Assembly (NCBI GenBank): GCA_030824535.1
Contig: JAVBXO010000069.1
Span: 1-52,877, forward strand
Length of the DNA stretch: 52,877 bases
Source: Azonexus sp.
GTDB lineage: Bacteria > Pseudomonadota > Gammaproteobacteria > Burkholderiales > Rhodocyclaceae
Direction of reading: 5' to 3'
Part shown: positions 19,091-29,058 of the stretch, one piece after another
Layout of the letters: each line of letters opens with the position of its first letter
Numbering within the stretch: the stretch's first letter is position 1
Notes under the pieces: model-generated
The model's input: the letters and a program-made list of their open reading frames with translations, nothing else
Told to the model about the DNA's origin: nothing
Databases searched by the model: none
Translations under genes and position numbers: made by a program

Positions 19091-19453
19091 ATGACAAATC
19101 CGAATATCGACACCCCTCCCGAAAACGAATCCACAGCACCGCAGCCGATTGATACCCGTCGTCGTCTGCGTGAGCTTTTGTCGATTCCCGAACGTGATCG
19201 TACCGACGAGCAATGGGACGAGATCATCGAGCTCGAAATTCAGCTCGCTCCGGGCAATCGCATTTCTCCCAATGAACAACCGGGTGCGCCGAGCACCGGC
19301 CGTAGCGGTCCGCCGCAAAGCAAAAACGCGGGTCCTGGCCTAGGTGCCGGGCAGCAGAAAAAGCATCGGCCTCGCACCAATAACAACAATCGCCGTCCAC
19401 GTCAGCCCAAGCCACAATCCGGTGGCAATGGCGGCGGTACGCCAGCGGCCTGA
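19091..19453 (+). CDS. Hypothetical protein with basic low-complexity C-terminus
   Basis: ORF between HU and ubiH-like gene; tail KKHRPRTNNNNRRPRQPKPQSGGNGGG. Confidence 0.65.
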   Translation: MTNPNIDTPPENESTAPQPIDTRRRLRELLSIPERDRTDEQWDEIIELEIQLAPGNRISPNEQPGAPSTGRSGPPQSKNAGPGLGAGQQKKHRPRTNNNNRRPRQPKPQSGGNGGGTPAA

Positions 19454-19494
19454 TCGGCGTTGTTTTTCGCCCTTGAGGCGGCGTGATTACCGGC

Positions 19495-20658
19495 ATGCAA
19501 CAATTTGACCTGATCATCGTGGGTGGTGGGCTGGCAGGTGCCAGTCTGGCTTTGGCTTTGCGCGCCAGTTCCTTGCGTATCGCCCTGATCGAGAATCAGC
19601 CGCCGCAACGGCCGGCTACCTGGGATGCGCGGATATATGCCGTCAGTCCGGCCAATGCCGAGTTTCTTGAGTCGATAGGTGCCTGGCGACATCTCGACCA
19701 GTCCCGCATGGCGCCTATCCGGGGCATGCAGATTTTTGGTGACCGCGGGGCGCGGCTGGATTTTTCAGCTTACGAGACTGGTGTTCCCGAACTTGGCTGG
19801 ATTCTTGAATCGTCGCTGATGGCCTGCGAGTTTTGGGAAAGTGCCAAGCGTCAGGGCAATCTGACGCTTTTTTGCCCGGCGCGTCCGCAGGCTCTGGAGT
19901 TCCGCCAGGAAGCGGTGGTGCTCACACTGGCGGATGGCACGGTACTTTCCGGTCGCTTGCTGGTTGGTGCCGATGGGCGTGATTCATGGGTTCGTCAGAC
20001 GGCCGGTCTGGCAGCGATCAATACGCCTTATGGCGAAAAAGGCGTGGTAGCCAATTTTTCGACCACGAAAGCACACCGCAATATCGCCTACCAATGGTTT
20101 CGTGACGATGGTGTCCTGGCCTATCTGCCGCTTCCGGAAAACCGGATTTCGATCGTCTGGTCTACACCTGATCAGCATGCTGATCACCTTTGTTCGCTGT
20201 CGCCCGATGCGCTGTGCGAACTTGTTGCCGAGGCGGGGTGTCAGATGCTGGGTGATCTGGCGCTGTTGACCCCCGCGCAGGCCTTTCCCTTGCGCCTGAT
20301 GCGCGTGCCGCATACTGTTGCTCCGCGCTTGGCTCTGGTTGGTGATGCTGCCCACGGAATTCATCCGCTTTCAGGGCATGGCATCAATCTTGGATTTCAG
20401 GATGCGCGTGTGCTGGCGACGCAATTGCTGGCAGCGCAGCCTTGGCGGGATATCGGCAATGTGCACTTTCTCGAGCGTTATCAACGCGCGCGTCGTGAAG
20501 AAACCGTGTTGATGCAGACTGCCACGGATCAGTTGCGGCGCTTGTTCAGAACCCGTAACAAGGCTTTGGGCGGGCTGAGAAATTTTGGTTTGGGTCTGAC
20601 CAACGCCTTGCCCTTTATGAAGAATTCACTGGTGCGCTATGCGCTGGGTGCTATTTAG
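19495..20658 (+). CDS. UbiH/UbiF/Coq6 family FAD-dependent monooxygenase
   Basis: GGGLAGASLALAL, GADGRDSWVRQ, ALVGDAAHGIHPLSGHGINLGFQD. Confidence 0.9.
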   Translation: MQQFDLIIVGGGLAGASLALALRASSLRIALIENQPPQRPATWDARIYAVSPANAEFLESIGAWRHLDQSRMAPIRGMQIFGDRGARLDFSAYETGVPELGWILESSLMACEFWESAKRQGNLTLFCPARPQALEFRQEAVVLTLADGTVLSGRLLVGADGRDSWVRQTAGLAAINTPYGEKGVVANFSTTKAHRNIAYQWFRDDGVLAYLPLPENRISIVWSTPDQHADHLCSLSPDALCELVAEAGCQMLGDLALLTPAQAFPLRLMRVPHTVAPRLALVGDAAHGIHPLSGHGINLGFQDARVLATQLLAAQPWRDIGNVHFLERYQRARREETVLMQTATDQLRRLFRTRNKALGGLRNFGLGLTNALPFMKNSLVRYALGAI

Positions 20659-20667
20659 GAGATCTGG

Positions 20668-21372
20668 ATGTTGCGTAAAGTATTGCCTGTCGCTTTGGCG
20701 ATGATGTTTTCCTGTGCCGCCATGGCCGACGAGGCCGAAGTGAAGAAGGCTGTCGAGGCGAAGTTGGGCGCAAAGGTCGAGAGTGTTACCAAGTCCGGTT
20801 ATCTTGGTTTGTACGAAGTCTATGGTGAAGGCGGTATTTTCTATACCGACGAAAAGGTTTCCGCGCTGTTGTTCAATGGACAACTGATTGATGGCAAAAC
20901 CATGAAAAACGTTACTGAAGAGCGCATGCGCAAGTTGACGGCGATCAAGTTTGCCGATTTGCCGCTGGATCGGGCCATCAAACAGGTGCGTGGTGATGGC
21001 AAGAGGGTATTGGTAACCTTCGAGGACCCTAATTGCGGCTATTGCAAACGTCTGGCGAAGGACTTGCAGAAGCTCGATAACGTGACTCTCTATACCTTCC
21101 TTTATCCCATCCTGTCGGAAGACTCGGTGCGTAAATCAAAGCAGATCTGGTGTGCGACGGATCGGGCCAAGGCCTGGAACGACTGGATGATTGATGCCAA
21201 GGCGCCGCCAGCGAAGGAAGACTGCGACACAACTGCTGTTGTCAAAAATCAGGAATATGGCCGGAAGCTGAATATCCAGGGGACGCCAACGATGTTCTTT
21301 GGGGATGGTGAACGGGTTCCCGGGGCTGTGCCGCTGGCGAAAATTGAACAGAAGCTCGGGCAGCTCAAGTAA
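20668..21372 (+). CDS. Thiol:disulfide interchange protein DsbC family
   Basis: Signal peptide, thioredoxin-like FEDPNCGYCKRLAKDL, GTPTMFFGDG. Confidence 0.92.
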   Translation: MLRKVLPVALAMMFSCAAMADEAEVKKAVEAKLGAKVESVTKSGYLGLYEVYGEGGIFYTDEKVSALLFNGQLIDGKTMKNVTEERMRKLTAIKFADLPLDRAIKQVRGDGKRVLVTFEDPNCGYCKRLAKDLQKLDNVTLYTFLYPILSEDSVRKSKQIWCATDRAKAWNDWMIDAKAPPAKEDCDTTAVVKNQEYGRKLNIQGTPTMFFGDGERVPGAVPLAKIEQKLGQLK

Positions 21373-21389
21373 AACTATTTGCTCCCCCG

Positions 21390-21420
21390 AAAAGGCAGCT
21401 TCGGCTGCCTTTTCTTTTTT
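21390..21420 (+). terminator. Rho-independent terminator after dsbC-like gene
   Basis: AAAAGGCAGC-TTCG-GCTGCCTTTTCTTTTTT. Confidence 0.92.
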
Positions 21421-21481
21421 GGCGTGTGCATTTCATGATTTGCCATTCCTGGCAGGTGTTTAGCGTTTTAAAAAACCGTAT

Positions 21482-21497
21482 TGGCATAATTTTTGCA
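21482..21497 (+). promoter_or_regulatory. Candidate sigma-54 -24/-12 element TGGCATAATTTTTGCA
   Basis: GG and GC dinucleotides separated by exactly 10 nt, TGGCA/TTGCA boxes. Confidence 0.45.
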
Positions 21498-21643
21498 GGT
21501 TTTTGATGTGCCTCAAATTCCTTACAAGTCACTTTAACTTCTTGGGTGGATTCTTTGATTATTAAGGTTATTCCGTTTTGTGAATATTTTTGAAAAGTTT
21601 GTCTAAGTCCTTGTTGTTTAAGTAAAAGCTGCCGGTTTTTTTG

Positions 21644-21672
21644 TTGACTGGGGTGGGGGCTTGTTTTAAAGT
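21644..21672 (+). promoter_or_regulatory. Putative sigma-70 promoter Pmra (TTGACT-N17-TAAAGT)
   Basis: -35 and -10-like hexamers with 17-nt spacing directly upstream of the MraZ-type boxes. Confidence 0.55.
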
Positions 21673-21705
21673 GGGTAAATGTGTGAAAAAGTGGGTTTGC
21701 AAGGG
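21671..21705 (+). promoter_or_regulatory. Putative MraZ operator: GTGGG/GTGTG/GTGGG direct repeats at 10-bp spacing
   Basis: GTGGGTAAAT GTGTGAAAAA GTGGGTTTGC AAGGG immediately upstream of mraZ. Confidence 0.75.
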
Positions 21706-21713
21706 TTCGGGGA

Positions 21714-22160
21714 ATGTTCGAGGGCGCAACGGCACTTAGTCTGGATGCGAAGGGGCGACTTGCCATTCCGGCAAGGCATCGCGAGTCCCTGCTCGCCGCC
21801 GGCGAGGGGTCGCTGGTCCTGACGGCTCATCCGCATCGTTGTCTTTTGCTTTATCCGGCGCCGGTCTGGCAACCAATTCGTGACCAGATCCTCAAGGCAT
21901 CCAGCCTCGATCCGCGTTCGGCATCAATAAAGCGCGTACTGGTCGGGAATGCCCGGACCGACACGCCTGACTCTGCGGGTCGAATTCTTATTGCACCTGA
22001 GTTGCGCGACTACGCGCAGTTTGAAAAAACCGTTTACCTCGTTGGTATGGGGTCTCATTTCGAAATCTGGAGTGAGGCCGGTTGGCGTCGCCAGAACGAT
22101 TTGGCGACAGAAGCTTTATCTGGTGATTTGCCGCCGGGTTTTGGAGACTTGATTTTGTGA
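21714..22160 (+). CDS. mraZ: Transcriptional regulator MraZ
   Basis: [26 protein letters not shown]; first gene of dcw cluster. Confidence 0.96.
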   Translation: MFEGATALSLDAKGRLAIPARHRESLLAAGEGSLVLTAHPHRCLLLYPAPVWQPIRDQILKASSLDPRSASIKRVLVGNARTDTPDSAGRILIAPELRDYAQFEKTVYLVGMGSHFEIWSEAGWRRQNDLATEALSGDLPPGFGDLIL

Positions 22161-23083
22161 TCCAGGGTAGCGCCCATGTAACGGTGCTCCTCGAAGAGGC
22201 GGTGGAAATGCTGTCGGTAAAACCCGGCGGTACCTACATTGATGCTACTTTCGGGCGAGGCGGGCATAGCCGGCGAATTCTTTCCAGTCTTGGTGAGGGG
22301 GGGCATCTGGTTGCGCTCGACCGTGATCCACAGGCGATTGCCGTTGGTGCGCAAATTGCGGACTCACGTTTTCATCTTGTGCACCGCGCTTTTGGAGAAT
22401 TGAGCGAGGCTGCATCCGAGGCCGGTATTACTGCCGTAGACGGCATCCTTTTCGACATTGGCGTGTCGTCTCCACAAATCGATGACGGGGAGCGAGGCTT
22501 CAGTTTTCGCTATGACGCACCGCTGGATATGCGGATGGACACGACGCGCGGCGAGACTGCTGCCGAGTGGCTGGCGCGCGCCGACGAAAAAGAAATTACA
22601 GAGGTTATTAGAAACTATGGCGAAGAACGGTTTGCTTTCCAGATTGCAAAGAAGGTTGTGGCTGCTCGAGTCGAACAAGCTATTGTCACGACGGGGCAGT
22701 TTGCGACCCTTGTACGCTCGGCCGTGCGCACCCGTGAACCAGGGCAGGACCAGGCGACGCGTAGCTTTCAGGCTCTTCGGATTCATACCAACCAGGAGCT
22801 CCGCCAGCTGGAGATAGCCTTGCCGCAGGCTTTTGATTTGCTCAAACCGGGTGGTCGTCTGGTCGTGATTTCCTTCCACTCGCTGGAAGATCGCATTGTC
22901 AAAAACTTCATGCGCCAGCTGTCTACCGCAGATGCGCTGCCAAAAAACCTGCCCTTGCGGGCGGATCAGCTGCCAAAACCGAAAATGCAGCTGCTGGGTA
23001 AGGCCGTCAAGCCGTCGGCTACTGAAGTCGCTCACAATCCGCGCGCCCGTAGCGCAGTGATGCGTGTTGCCGAGAAGCTGTAA
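22157..23083 (+). CDS. rsmH: 16S rRNA (cytosine1402-N4)-methyltransferase RsmH
   Basis: [13 protein letters not shown]...[23 protein letters not shown] overlap with mraZ. Confidence 0.97.
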   Translation: MIQGSAHVTVLLEEAVEMLSVKPGGTYIDATFGRGGHSRRILSSLGEGGHLVALDRDPQAIAVGAQIADSRFHLVHRAFGELSEAASEAGITAVDGILFDIGVSSPQIDDGERGFSFRYDAPLDMRMDTTRGETAAEWLARADEKEITEVIRNYGEERFAFQIAKKVVAARVEQAIVTTGQFATLVRSAVRTREPGQDQATRSFQALRIHTNQELRQLEIALPQAFDLLKPGGRLVVISFHSLEDRIVKNFMRQLSTADALPKNLPLRADQLPKPKMQLLGKAVKPSATEVAHNPRARSAVMRVAEKL

Positions 23084-23367
23084 TGCTCCGGGTCAATGTT
23101 TTTCTCTTGGTGGTGGCGGTGGTCTGTGCGCTGGGCGTGGTGACTTCACAGCATCGTGCACGCAAGCTTTTTCAGGATCTGGAAGCCGAGCAGGAGCGTG
23201 GCCGCCAGCTGGAGGTCGAGTTTGGTCAGTTGCGGCTGGAGATGTCGACCTGGGCGACGTCGCCCAGAATTGAAAAGGTCGCGCGCGAAAATTTGCATAT
23301 GGTGACGCCTGATGCTTCCGGACGAGGGGTGCCGACGCGCTCCGAAGTCGCGAAGGGGGGGCGTTGA
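23083..23367 (+). CDS. ftsL: Cell division protein FtsL
   Basis: Small single-TM coiled-coil protein between rsmH and ftsI. Confidence 0.9.
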   Translation: MLRVNVFLLVVAVVCALGVVTSQHRARKLFQDLEAEQERGRQLEVEFGQLRLEMSTWATSPRIEKVARENLHMVTPDASGRGVPTRSEVAKGGR

Positions 23368-25115
23368 TGGTGGTTCGCCGGCGTCTCCAGCGGGGGCATC
23401 GCTATATCGAAAGTCCGGTCTTGCAATTGGCCTTGCAAGGCTGGCGTTCGCGCATGGTGGGCTTGCTGCTGATGCTGGCTTTCCTGGCCCTGGTTTTGCG
23501 CGGCTTCTATTTGCAGGTGATCAATAACGAATTCCTGCAGGAGAAGGGGGATTCCCGTTATCGCCGGGAAATTGAAATCTCGGCTTCGCGCGGCAAGATT
23601 CTGGATCGCCATGAGGAAATGCTGGCGGTTTCGACGCCGATGAAGTCGATCTGGGCAATTCCTGCCGATGCCAAAAAGATGACTGGCGAGCAGCACCAGC
23701 AACTATCGGCCTTGCTTGAACTCAGCATCAGTGACCTTGATGCCAAGCTGGCAACGGAAAAAACCTTTGCCTATATCCGCCGCCAGGTGTCTCCAGAGGT
23801 GGCCGAGCGCGTGGCTGCCCTGAAAATTCAGGGGATATACCAGGAAAAGGAATATCGCCGTTTTTATCCCACCGGGGAAATGACGGCACATATCGTGGGT
23901 TTTACCGGCATCGACGACAAGGGGCTGGAGGGCGTTGAACTGGCGTATCAGCGGAGCCTGCTGGGTCGGCCGGGAAGCAGGACGGTGATTCGTGACCGCC
24001 GCGGCAATATTGTCGAGGATATCGGTGCGAGCCTGGCTCCCCAGGATGGGCAGGATGTTCATCTGGCGATGGACTCGAAGATTCAGTACATCGCGTATAG
24101 CCAGTTGAAAAGTGCGGTTGAGGAGCACAAGGCCAAGGCCGGTGGCGCAGTCGTGATCGACACCCAAAGTGGTGAGGTGCTGGCCCTGGTCAATTGGCCT
24201 ACTTACAACCCTAACAACAGGGACAGTCTGACTGGGGCGCAGTTGCGTAACCGTGCCCTGACGGACACCTTTGAACCAGGGTCGGTAATGAAGCCGTTTA
24301 CAGCGGCACTGGCGCTGGAACGCGGTAAATATCGCGCTGATTCGCTGATCAATACAGCGCCCGGCAGATTGTCGATTGGTCCCGCCACAATTTCCGATGC
24401 CCACCCCCATGGTGTCTTGACGGTGGCTCAGGTAATCCAGAAGTCTTCAAATGTAGGTACGGCCAAGATGGCGCTGGGATTCGCTCCTCAGGAAATGTGG
24501 GAGATGTTCTCCGGTCTGGGTTTTGGTCAGGCTCCGGGTCTTGGCTTCCCCGGTGAGGTCAATGGTCGTCTCCGCCCGTGGAAAAACTGGCGGCCGATTG
24601 AACAGGCCACGATGTCCTATGGCCACGGGATTGCAGTCAGTCTGATACAGCTGGCGCGGGCTTATACCGTATTCGCTCATGACGGTGAGATTCTGCCGCT
24701 GTCCCTGGTTCGCCTGAATCAGGGATCAGCGTCGGGCAACCGGATATTTTCTTCGCAAACCATGAAAGAACTGCGCACGATGCTTGAAATGGCAGTGCAA
24801 CCCGAAGGAACGGCGCCCAAGGCGCGAGTTTCCGGCTATCGGGTCGGCGGCAAGACCGGGACAGCCTACAAGCTGGAAAATGGTGCCTACGTCAAAAAAT
24901 ACATTGCTTCGTTTGTCGGAGTTGCGCCGATTAGTGCGCCCCGCCTGGTAGTTGCGGTGATGATCGACGAACCTAGTGCAGGTGGTCACTTCGGGGGCGA
25001 TGTCGCCGGGCCGATCTTTTCCCGGATCATGGGGGGGGCGCTGCGGACGCTGGGCGTCGACCCGGATGCACCGGTGCCAACGGCGCCAATGAAAAATGAC
25101 GGGAGACGCTTGTGA
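23364..25115 (+). CDS. ftsI: Penicillin-binding protein 3 / FtsI
   Basis: Transpeptidase motifs EPGSVMKPF, SSNVG, KTGTAYK. Confidence 0.97.
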   Translation: MMVVRRRLQRGHRYIESPVLQLALQGWRSRMVGLLLMLAFLALVLRGFYLQVINNEFLQEKGDSRYRREIEISASRGKILDRHEEMLAVSTPMKSIWAIPADAKKMTGEQHQQLSALLELSISDLDAKLATEKTFAYIRRQVSPEVAERVAALKIQGIYQEKEYRRFYPTGEMTAHIVGFTGIDDKGLEGVELAYQRSLLGRPGSRTVIRDRRGNIVEDIGASLAPQDGQDVHLAMDSKIQYIAYSQLKSAVEEHKAKAGGAVVIDTQSGEVLALVNWPTYNPNNRDSLTGAQLRNRALTDTFEPGSVMKPFTAALALERGKYRADSLINTAPGRLSIGPATISDAHPHGVLTVAQVIQKSSNVGTAKMALGFAPQEMWEMFSGLGFGQAPGLGFPGEVNGRLRPWKNWRPIEQATMSYGHGIAVSLIQLARAYTVFAHDGEILPLSLVRLNQGSASGNRIFSSQTMKELRTMLEMAVQPEGTAPKARVSGYRVGGKTGTAYKLENGAYVKKYIASFVGVAPISAPRLVVAVMIDEPSAGGHFGGDVAGPIFSRIMGGALRTLGVDPDAPVPTAPMKNDGRRL

Positions 25116-26590
25116 GTGTGCTCCTCGATATTCTCGATTCCCTGGCCTCGCTGGGGGTTGCGGTGAGCGGTGTCGCGGATGACAGTCGCCAGGTTTTGCC
25201 CGGCGATGTTTTCCTGGCTTATCCGGGTGATTTGGCTGACGGTCGCCAATATATTGCCAAGGCTATTGCGCGAGGGGCCATTGCCGTGTTGTGGCAGCCT
25301 GGCGGGGATTTTGTCTGGAATCCCGAGTGGGCGGCGGTGCCCAACCTGGCTGTTACCCGTTTGCGAGCGCTGGCCGGGCCGCTGGCGCATGCCATTTATG
25401 GCCGTCCGAGCGAAGCCTTGTCGATGATCGCCATCACCGGCACCAACGGCAAGACCACCGTCAGCCAGTGCCTGGCGCGGGCTTATCCCAAGTCCTGCGC
25501 GGTCATCGGCACGCTGGGGGCGGGATTTCCCGGGGCCTTGCAGGATACGGGTTTCACGACGCCTGAGGCGACGACGCTGATGCGTTATCTGGCTGCTTTC
25601 CGCAAGCAGGGCGCTAATGCCTGCGTTATCGAGGCCAGTTCGATTGGCATCGAAGAGGGCCGGATGAATGGTCTGATGCTGGATGTGGCGGTGTTTACCA
25701 ACATTACCCGCGACCATCTCGACTATCACGGCAGCATGGAATATTACGCCGCAGCCAAGGCCCGTTTGTTCTGTTGGCCAGGTTTGCGGACGGCGATCAT
25801 TAATCTTGATGATCAGTTAGGCCTGGAACTGCTCCAGAAAACGACGGCGCGGCGGGTTCTGACGTATGCCATCGCCGATGCGCCGGGAGCTAGTCGGGCA
25901 CAGGTGCGTGCCGAACAACTGATGGATAGTTATAACGGGCAGGCGTTCACGCTGGTGCTGCCCAATGGCGAGGCCTTTGTCGAAACGGGCCTGGTTGGCC
26001 GTTACAACATTCATAACCTGCTGGCTGTCGCCGCCGTACTCTACGATTTTGGCCTGGCGGTCGAGGATATCGCGCTGCGCCTGGCTTCCCTGACGCCGCC
26101 GCCGGGGCGCATGGAACGCCTGGGGGGCAATGGCGAGCCGATGGTGGTGGTCGACTATGCGCACACCCCGGATGCTCTGGACAACGCCTTGCGCGCCTTG
26201 CGCTCACTGGCTACTACCCGTGGCGGGCAGCTGCGGGTGGTCTTTGGCTGCGGCGGAGATCGTGATCGCGGCAAGCGACCGATCATGGGTGAGCTTGCCG
26301 AACGTCTGGCTGATCAGGTGCTGGTGACCAGCGATAACCCACGCAGCGAGGAGCCTTTGGCGATCATTCAGGAAATCATTGCCGGCATGGCCCATCCGGA
26401 AGTTGAACAGGATCGCATTTTGGCGATCACGCGCGTGATTCGCGAGGCCGAAAAAAGTGATGTCATTTTATTGGCCGGCAAGGGGCATGAGCCCTATCAG
26501 GAGATTGCCGGCGTTCGTCATCCCTATTCCGATATCGAACAGGCGCAAGCCGCCTTGTTGCAACGCCGGGCTATCGAGGAGGCCGCATGA
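25112..26590 (+). CDS. murE: UDP-MurNAc-L-Ala-D-Glu:meso-DAP ligase MurE
   Basis: ITGTNGKTTVSQ, SDNPRSEEPLAI (DNPR meso-DAP motif). Confidence 0.97.
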   Translation: MSVLLDILDSLASLGVAVSGVADDSRQVLPGDVFLAYPGDLADGRQYIAKAIARGAIAVLWQPGGDFVWNPEWAAVPNLAVTRLRALAGPLAHAIYGRPSEALSMIAITGTNGKTTVSQCLARAYPKSCAVIGTLGAGFPGALQDTGFTTPEATTLMRYLAAFRKQGANACVIEASSIGIEEGRMNGLMLDVAVFTNITRDHLDYHGSMEYYAAAKARLFCWPGLRTAIINLDDQLGLELLQKTTARRVLTYAIADAPGASRAQVRAEQLMDSYNGQAFTLVLPNGEAFVETGLVGRYNIHNLLAVAAVLYDFGLAVEDIALRLASLTPPPGRMERLGGNGEPMVVVDYAHTPDALDNALRALRSLATTRGGQLRVVFGCGGDRDRGKRPIMGELAERLADQVLVTSDNPRSEEPLAIIQEIIAGMAHPEVEQDRILAITRVIREAEKSDVILLAGKGHEPYQEIAGVRHPYSDIEQAQAALLQRRAIEEAA

Positions 26591-27945
26591 ACTGGTCATT
26601 GTCACGTATCGCAGCAGCGGTTGATGCTCGTCTGGTGGGGGCGGATTTGTCACTTACCGGGGTGTCTACCGATACGCGGGCGATTGCTCCGGGGCAGTTA
26701 TTTGTTGCCTTGCGCGGTGAGCGCTTCGACGCCCATGATTTTCTCGACCAGGCCCTGGCCAGCGGCGCGAGTGCCCTGATGGTCGCCGATGTTGCCAAGC
26801 TGCCGGCAGACGTTCCGGCGCTGCTGGTCGACGACACCCGTCTGGCGCTTGGCCGGCTGGCGGCTGCCTGGCGCGCGGAATTTGCGTTGCCGGTGATCGC
26901 CGTGACCGGTTCAAATGGCAAGACAACAACCAAGGAAATGATTGCCGCCATCCTCAAGGCGGCTTTCGGCGACGCGGTCCTGGCCACGCGTGGCAATCTC
27001 AACAACGACATTGGTTTGCCGCTGACCCTGTTGGGGCTCGATGGCAGCCATCGTGCGGCAGTGATCGAGATGGGCATGAATCATCCCGGCGAGATCGCTT
27101 ACCTGGCCCCGTTGGGCGCGCCGACGGTAGCCTTGATCACCAACGCCCAGCGCGCTCATCTTGAAGGGATGGGCGATCTGGACGAGGTGGCGCACGAGAA
27201 GGGGGCGATTTTCTCCGGTCTGCCGCTGAATGGTGTGGCGGTGATCAATGCCGATGATGCCTATGCCGGGCTGTGGCGGACGATGGCTGGAGGACGGACG
27301 GTGCGCAGTTTTGCCATCGACCATCCGGCCGATGTGCGTGGCAAGGTGCGTCAGCACGGTTTGCAGCAGCTTGTTGAGCTGAGCGCAGCGGAAGGCGTGG
27401 CCAGCATCACCCTGCAGGTGCCGGGGCGCCACAACGCCCGCAACGCCGTAGCTGCTGCGGCTGCCTGCCTGGCCGCCGGTATTCCGCTGGCGGCCGTGGT
27501 CGAAGGCTTGCAGGCTTTTGCTGGTGTCAAGGGACGTTTGCAGCGGCGGGCCGGCAAAAATGGCGCCGAGATTCTCGACGATACCTACAACGCCAATCCC
27601 GACTCGGTCCGGGCCGGGATCGACGTGCTGGCCTCGACCATCGGGCGAAAACTGTTGGTTTTAGGCGACATGGGCGAAATCGGCGAGGCTTGCGGACAAT
27701 ATCACGATGAAATCGGCGGCTACGCCAAGAGTCAGGGCATCGATGTGCTGTTTGCATTGGGTGATGCCGTCAAGCAGGCGGTGCGCAACTTCGGTGAAGG
27801 CGCCCGTCACTTTTGCAATATCGACAAGCTGATTGCTGCGGTCGACAAGGAATTGGGGCCGGAAACCACGGTGTTGGTCAAAGGCTCACGCTTCATGAAA
27901 ATGGAAAGGGTGACCAATGCCTTGGTCGCCGAGGAGAATTATTGA
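26587..27945 (+). CDS. murF: UDP-MurNAc-tripeptide:D-Ala-D-Ala ligase MurF
   Basis: [23 protein letters not shown]. Confidence 0.97.
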   Translation: MNWSLSRIAAAVDARLVGADLSLTGVSTDTRAIAPGQLFVALRGERFDAHDFLDQALASGASALMVADVAKLPADVPALLVDDTRLALGRLAAAWRAEFALPVIAVTGSNGKTTTKEMIAAILKAAFGDAVLATRGNLNNDIGLPLTLLGLDGSHRAAVIEMGMNHPGEIAYLAPLGAPTVALITNAQRAHLEGMGDLDEVAHEKGAIFSGLPLNGVAVINADDAYAGLWRTMAGGRTVRSFAIDHPADVRGKVRQHGLQQLVELSAAEGVASITLQVPGRHNARNAVAAAAACLAAGIPLAAVVEGLQAFAGVKGRLQRRAGKNGAEILDDTYNANPDSVRAGIDVLASTIGRKLLVLGDMGEIGEACGQYHDEIGGYAKSQGIDVLFALGDAVKQAVRNFGEGARHFCNIDKLIAAVDKELGPETTVLVKGSRFMKMERVTNALVAEENY

Positions 27946-29048
27946 TGCTGCTGGCAATTGCCCAATGGCTCGCGCAGGACGTTCGTTTTTTTAATGTCTT
28001 CAATTACATCACCTTGCGGACGGTGCTGGCGGCGATGACCGCGCTGCTGATTTCGCTGGCCGCCGGGCCCAAGGTCATCCGCTGGCTGGCGGCCAAGAAA
28101 ATCGGCCAGGCGGTGCGTAGCGATGGCCCGCAAACACATCTGGTCAAGTCCGGCACGCCGACCATGGGCGGCGTGCTGATCATCATCGCCATTGCCGTGA
28201 CCACGTTGCTGTGGGGCGATCTGAGCAACAAGTATGTATGGACGGTGCTAGTGGTGACGCTGGGTTATGGCGTTGTCGGCTGGTACGACGACTGGAAAAA
28301 GGTCGTCTACCGTGATTCGGCTGGTTTGTCCGCCAAATGGAAATATTTCTGGCAGTCCCTGCTCGGCCTGGGGGCGGCGCTGTTTCTCGCCTTTTCCGCG
28401 ACGGTGCCAGCGCAGACCGAGCTGATCATTCCCTTCATCAAGACGGTTTCCTATCCCTTGGGGGTCATCGGCTTCATCACGCTGACCTATTTCGTCATCG
28501 TCGGTACCAGTAATGCCGTGAATCTGACCGATGGCCTCGATGGTCTGGCGATCATGCCGACGGTGATGATTTCTGCGGCCTTCGCGATCATCGCCTATGT
28601 CAGCGGTCATGCGGTCTACGCCAAATACCTGCTCATTCCCTATGTGCCGGGCGCTGGCGAACTGTGCATCCTGCTCGGGGCGATTGCTGGTGCCGGGCTC
28701 GGCTTCCTGTGGTTCAACGCCTACCCGGCCGAGGTCTTCATGGGCGACGTCGGTGCGCTGGCTTTGGGGGCGGCACTCGGCACGGTGGCGGTGATCGTCC
28801 GCCAGGAGATTGTGCTGCTGATCATGGGCGGGGTGTTCGTCATCGAGACCTTGTCGGTAATGCTGCAGGTGTCCTACTTCAAATACACCAAGAAAAAATA
28901 TGGCGAAGGCCGGCGCATCCTGCGCATGGCGCCTTTGCATCACCATTTCGAGCAGACCGGCTGGAAGGAAACGCAGGTTGTGGTCCGTTTCTGGATCATC
29001 ACCATCATGTTGGTGTTGATCGGCCTGTCGTCGCTGAAGTTGCGGTGA
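27945..29048 (+). CDS. mraY: Phospho-MurNAc-pentapeptide transferase MraY
   Basis: [27 protein letters not shown]. Confidence 0.97.
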   Translation: MLLAIAQWLAQDVRFFNVFNYITLRTVLAAMTALLISLAAGPKVIRWLAAKKIGQAVRSDGPQTHLVKSGTPTMGGVLIIIAIAVTTLLWGDLSNKYVWTVLVVTLGYGVVGWYDDWKKVVYRDSAGLSAKWKYFWQSLLGLGAALFLAFSATVPAQTELIIPFIKTVSYPLGVIGFITLTYFVIVGTSNAVNLTDGLDGLAIMPTVMISAAFAIIAYVSGHAVYAKYLLIPYVPGAGELCILLGAIAGAGLGFLWFNAYPAEVFMGDVGALALGAALGTVAVIVRQEIVLLIMGGVFVIETLSVMLQVSYFKYTKKKYGEGRRILRMAPLHHHFEQTGWKETQVVVRFWIITIMLVLIGLSSLKLR

Positions 29049-29058
29049 GCCAGAGACC

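Noticed and set aside
21365-21766. 133-aa minus-strand ORF in the mraZ leader
   Set aside because: Runs through the terminator, the MraZ boxes and the start of mraZ; basic low-quality translation.
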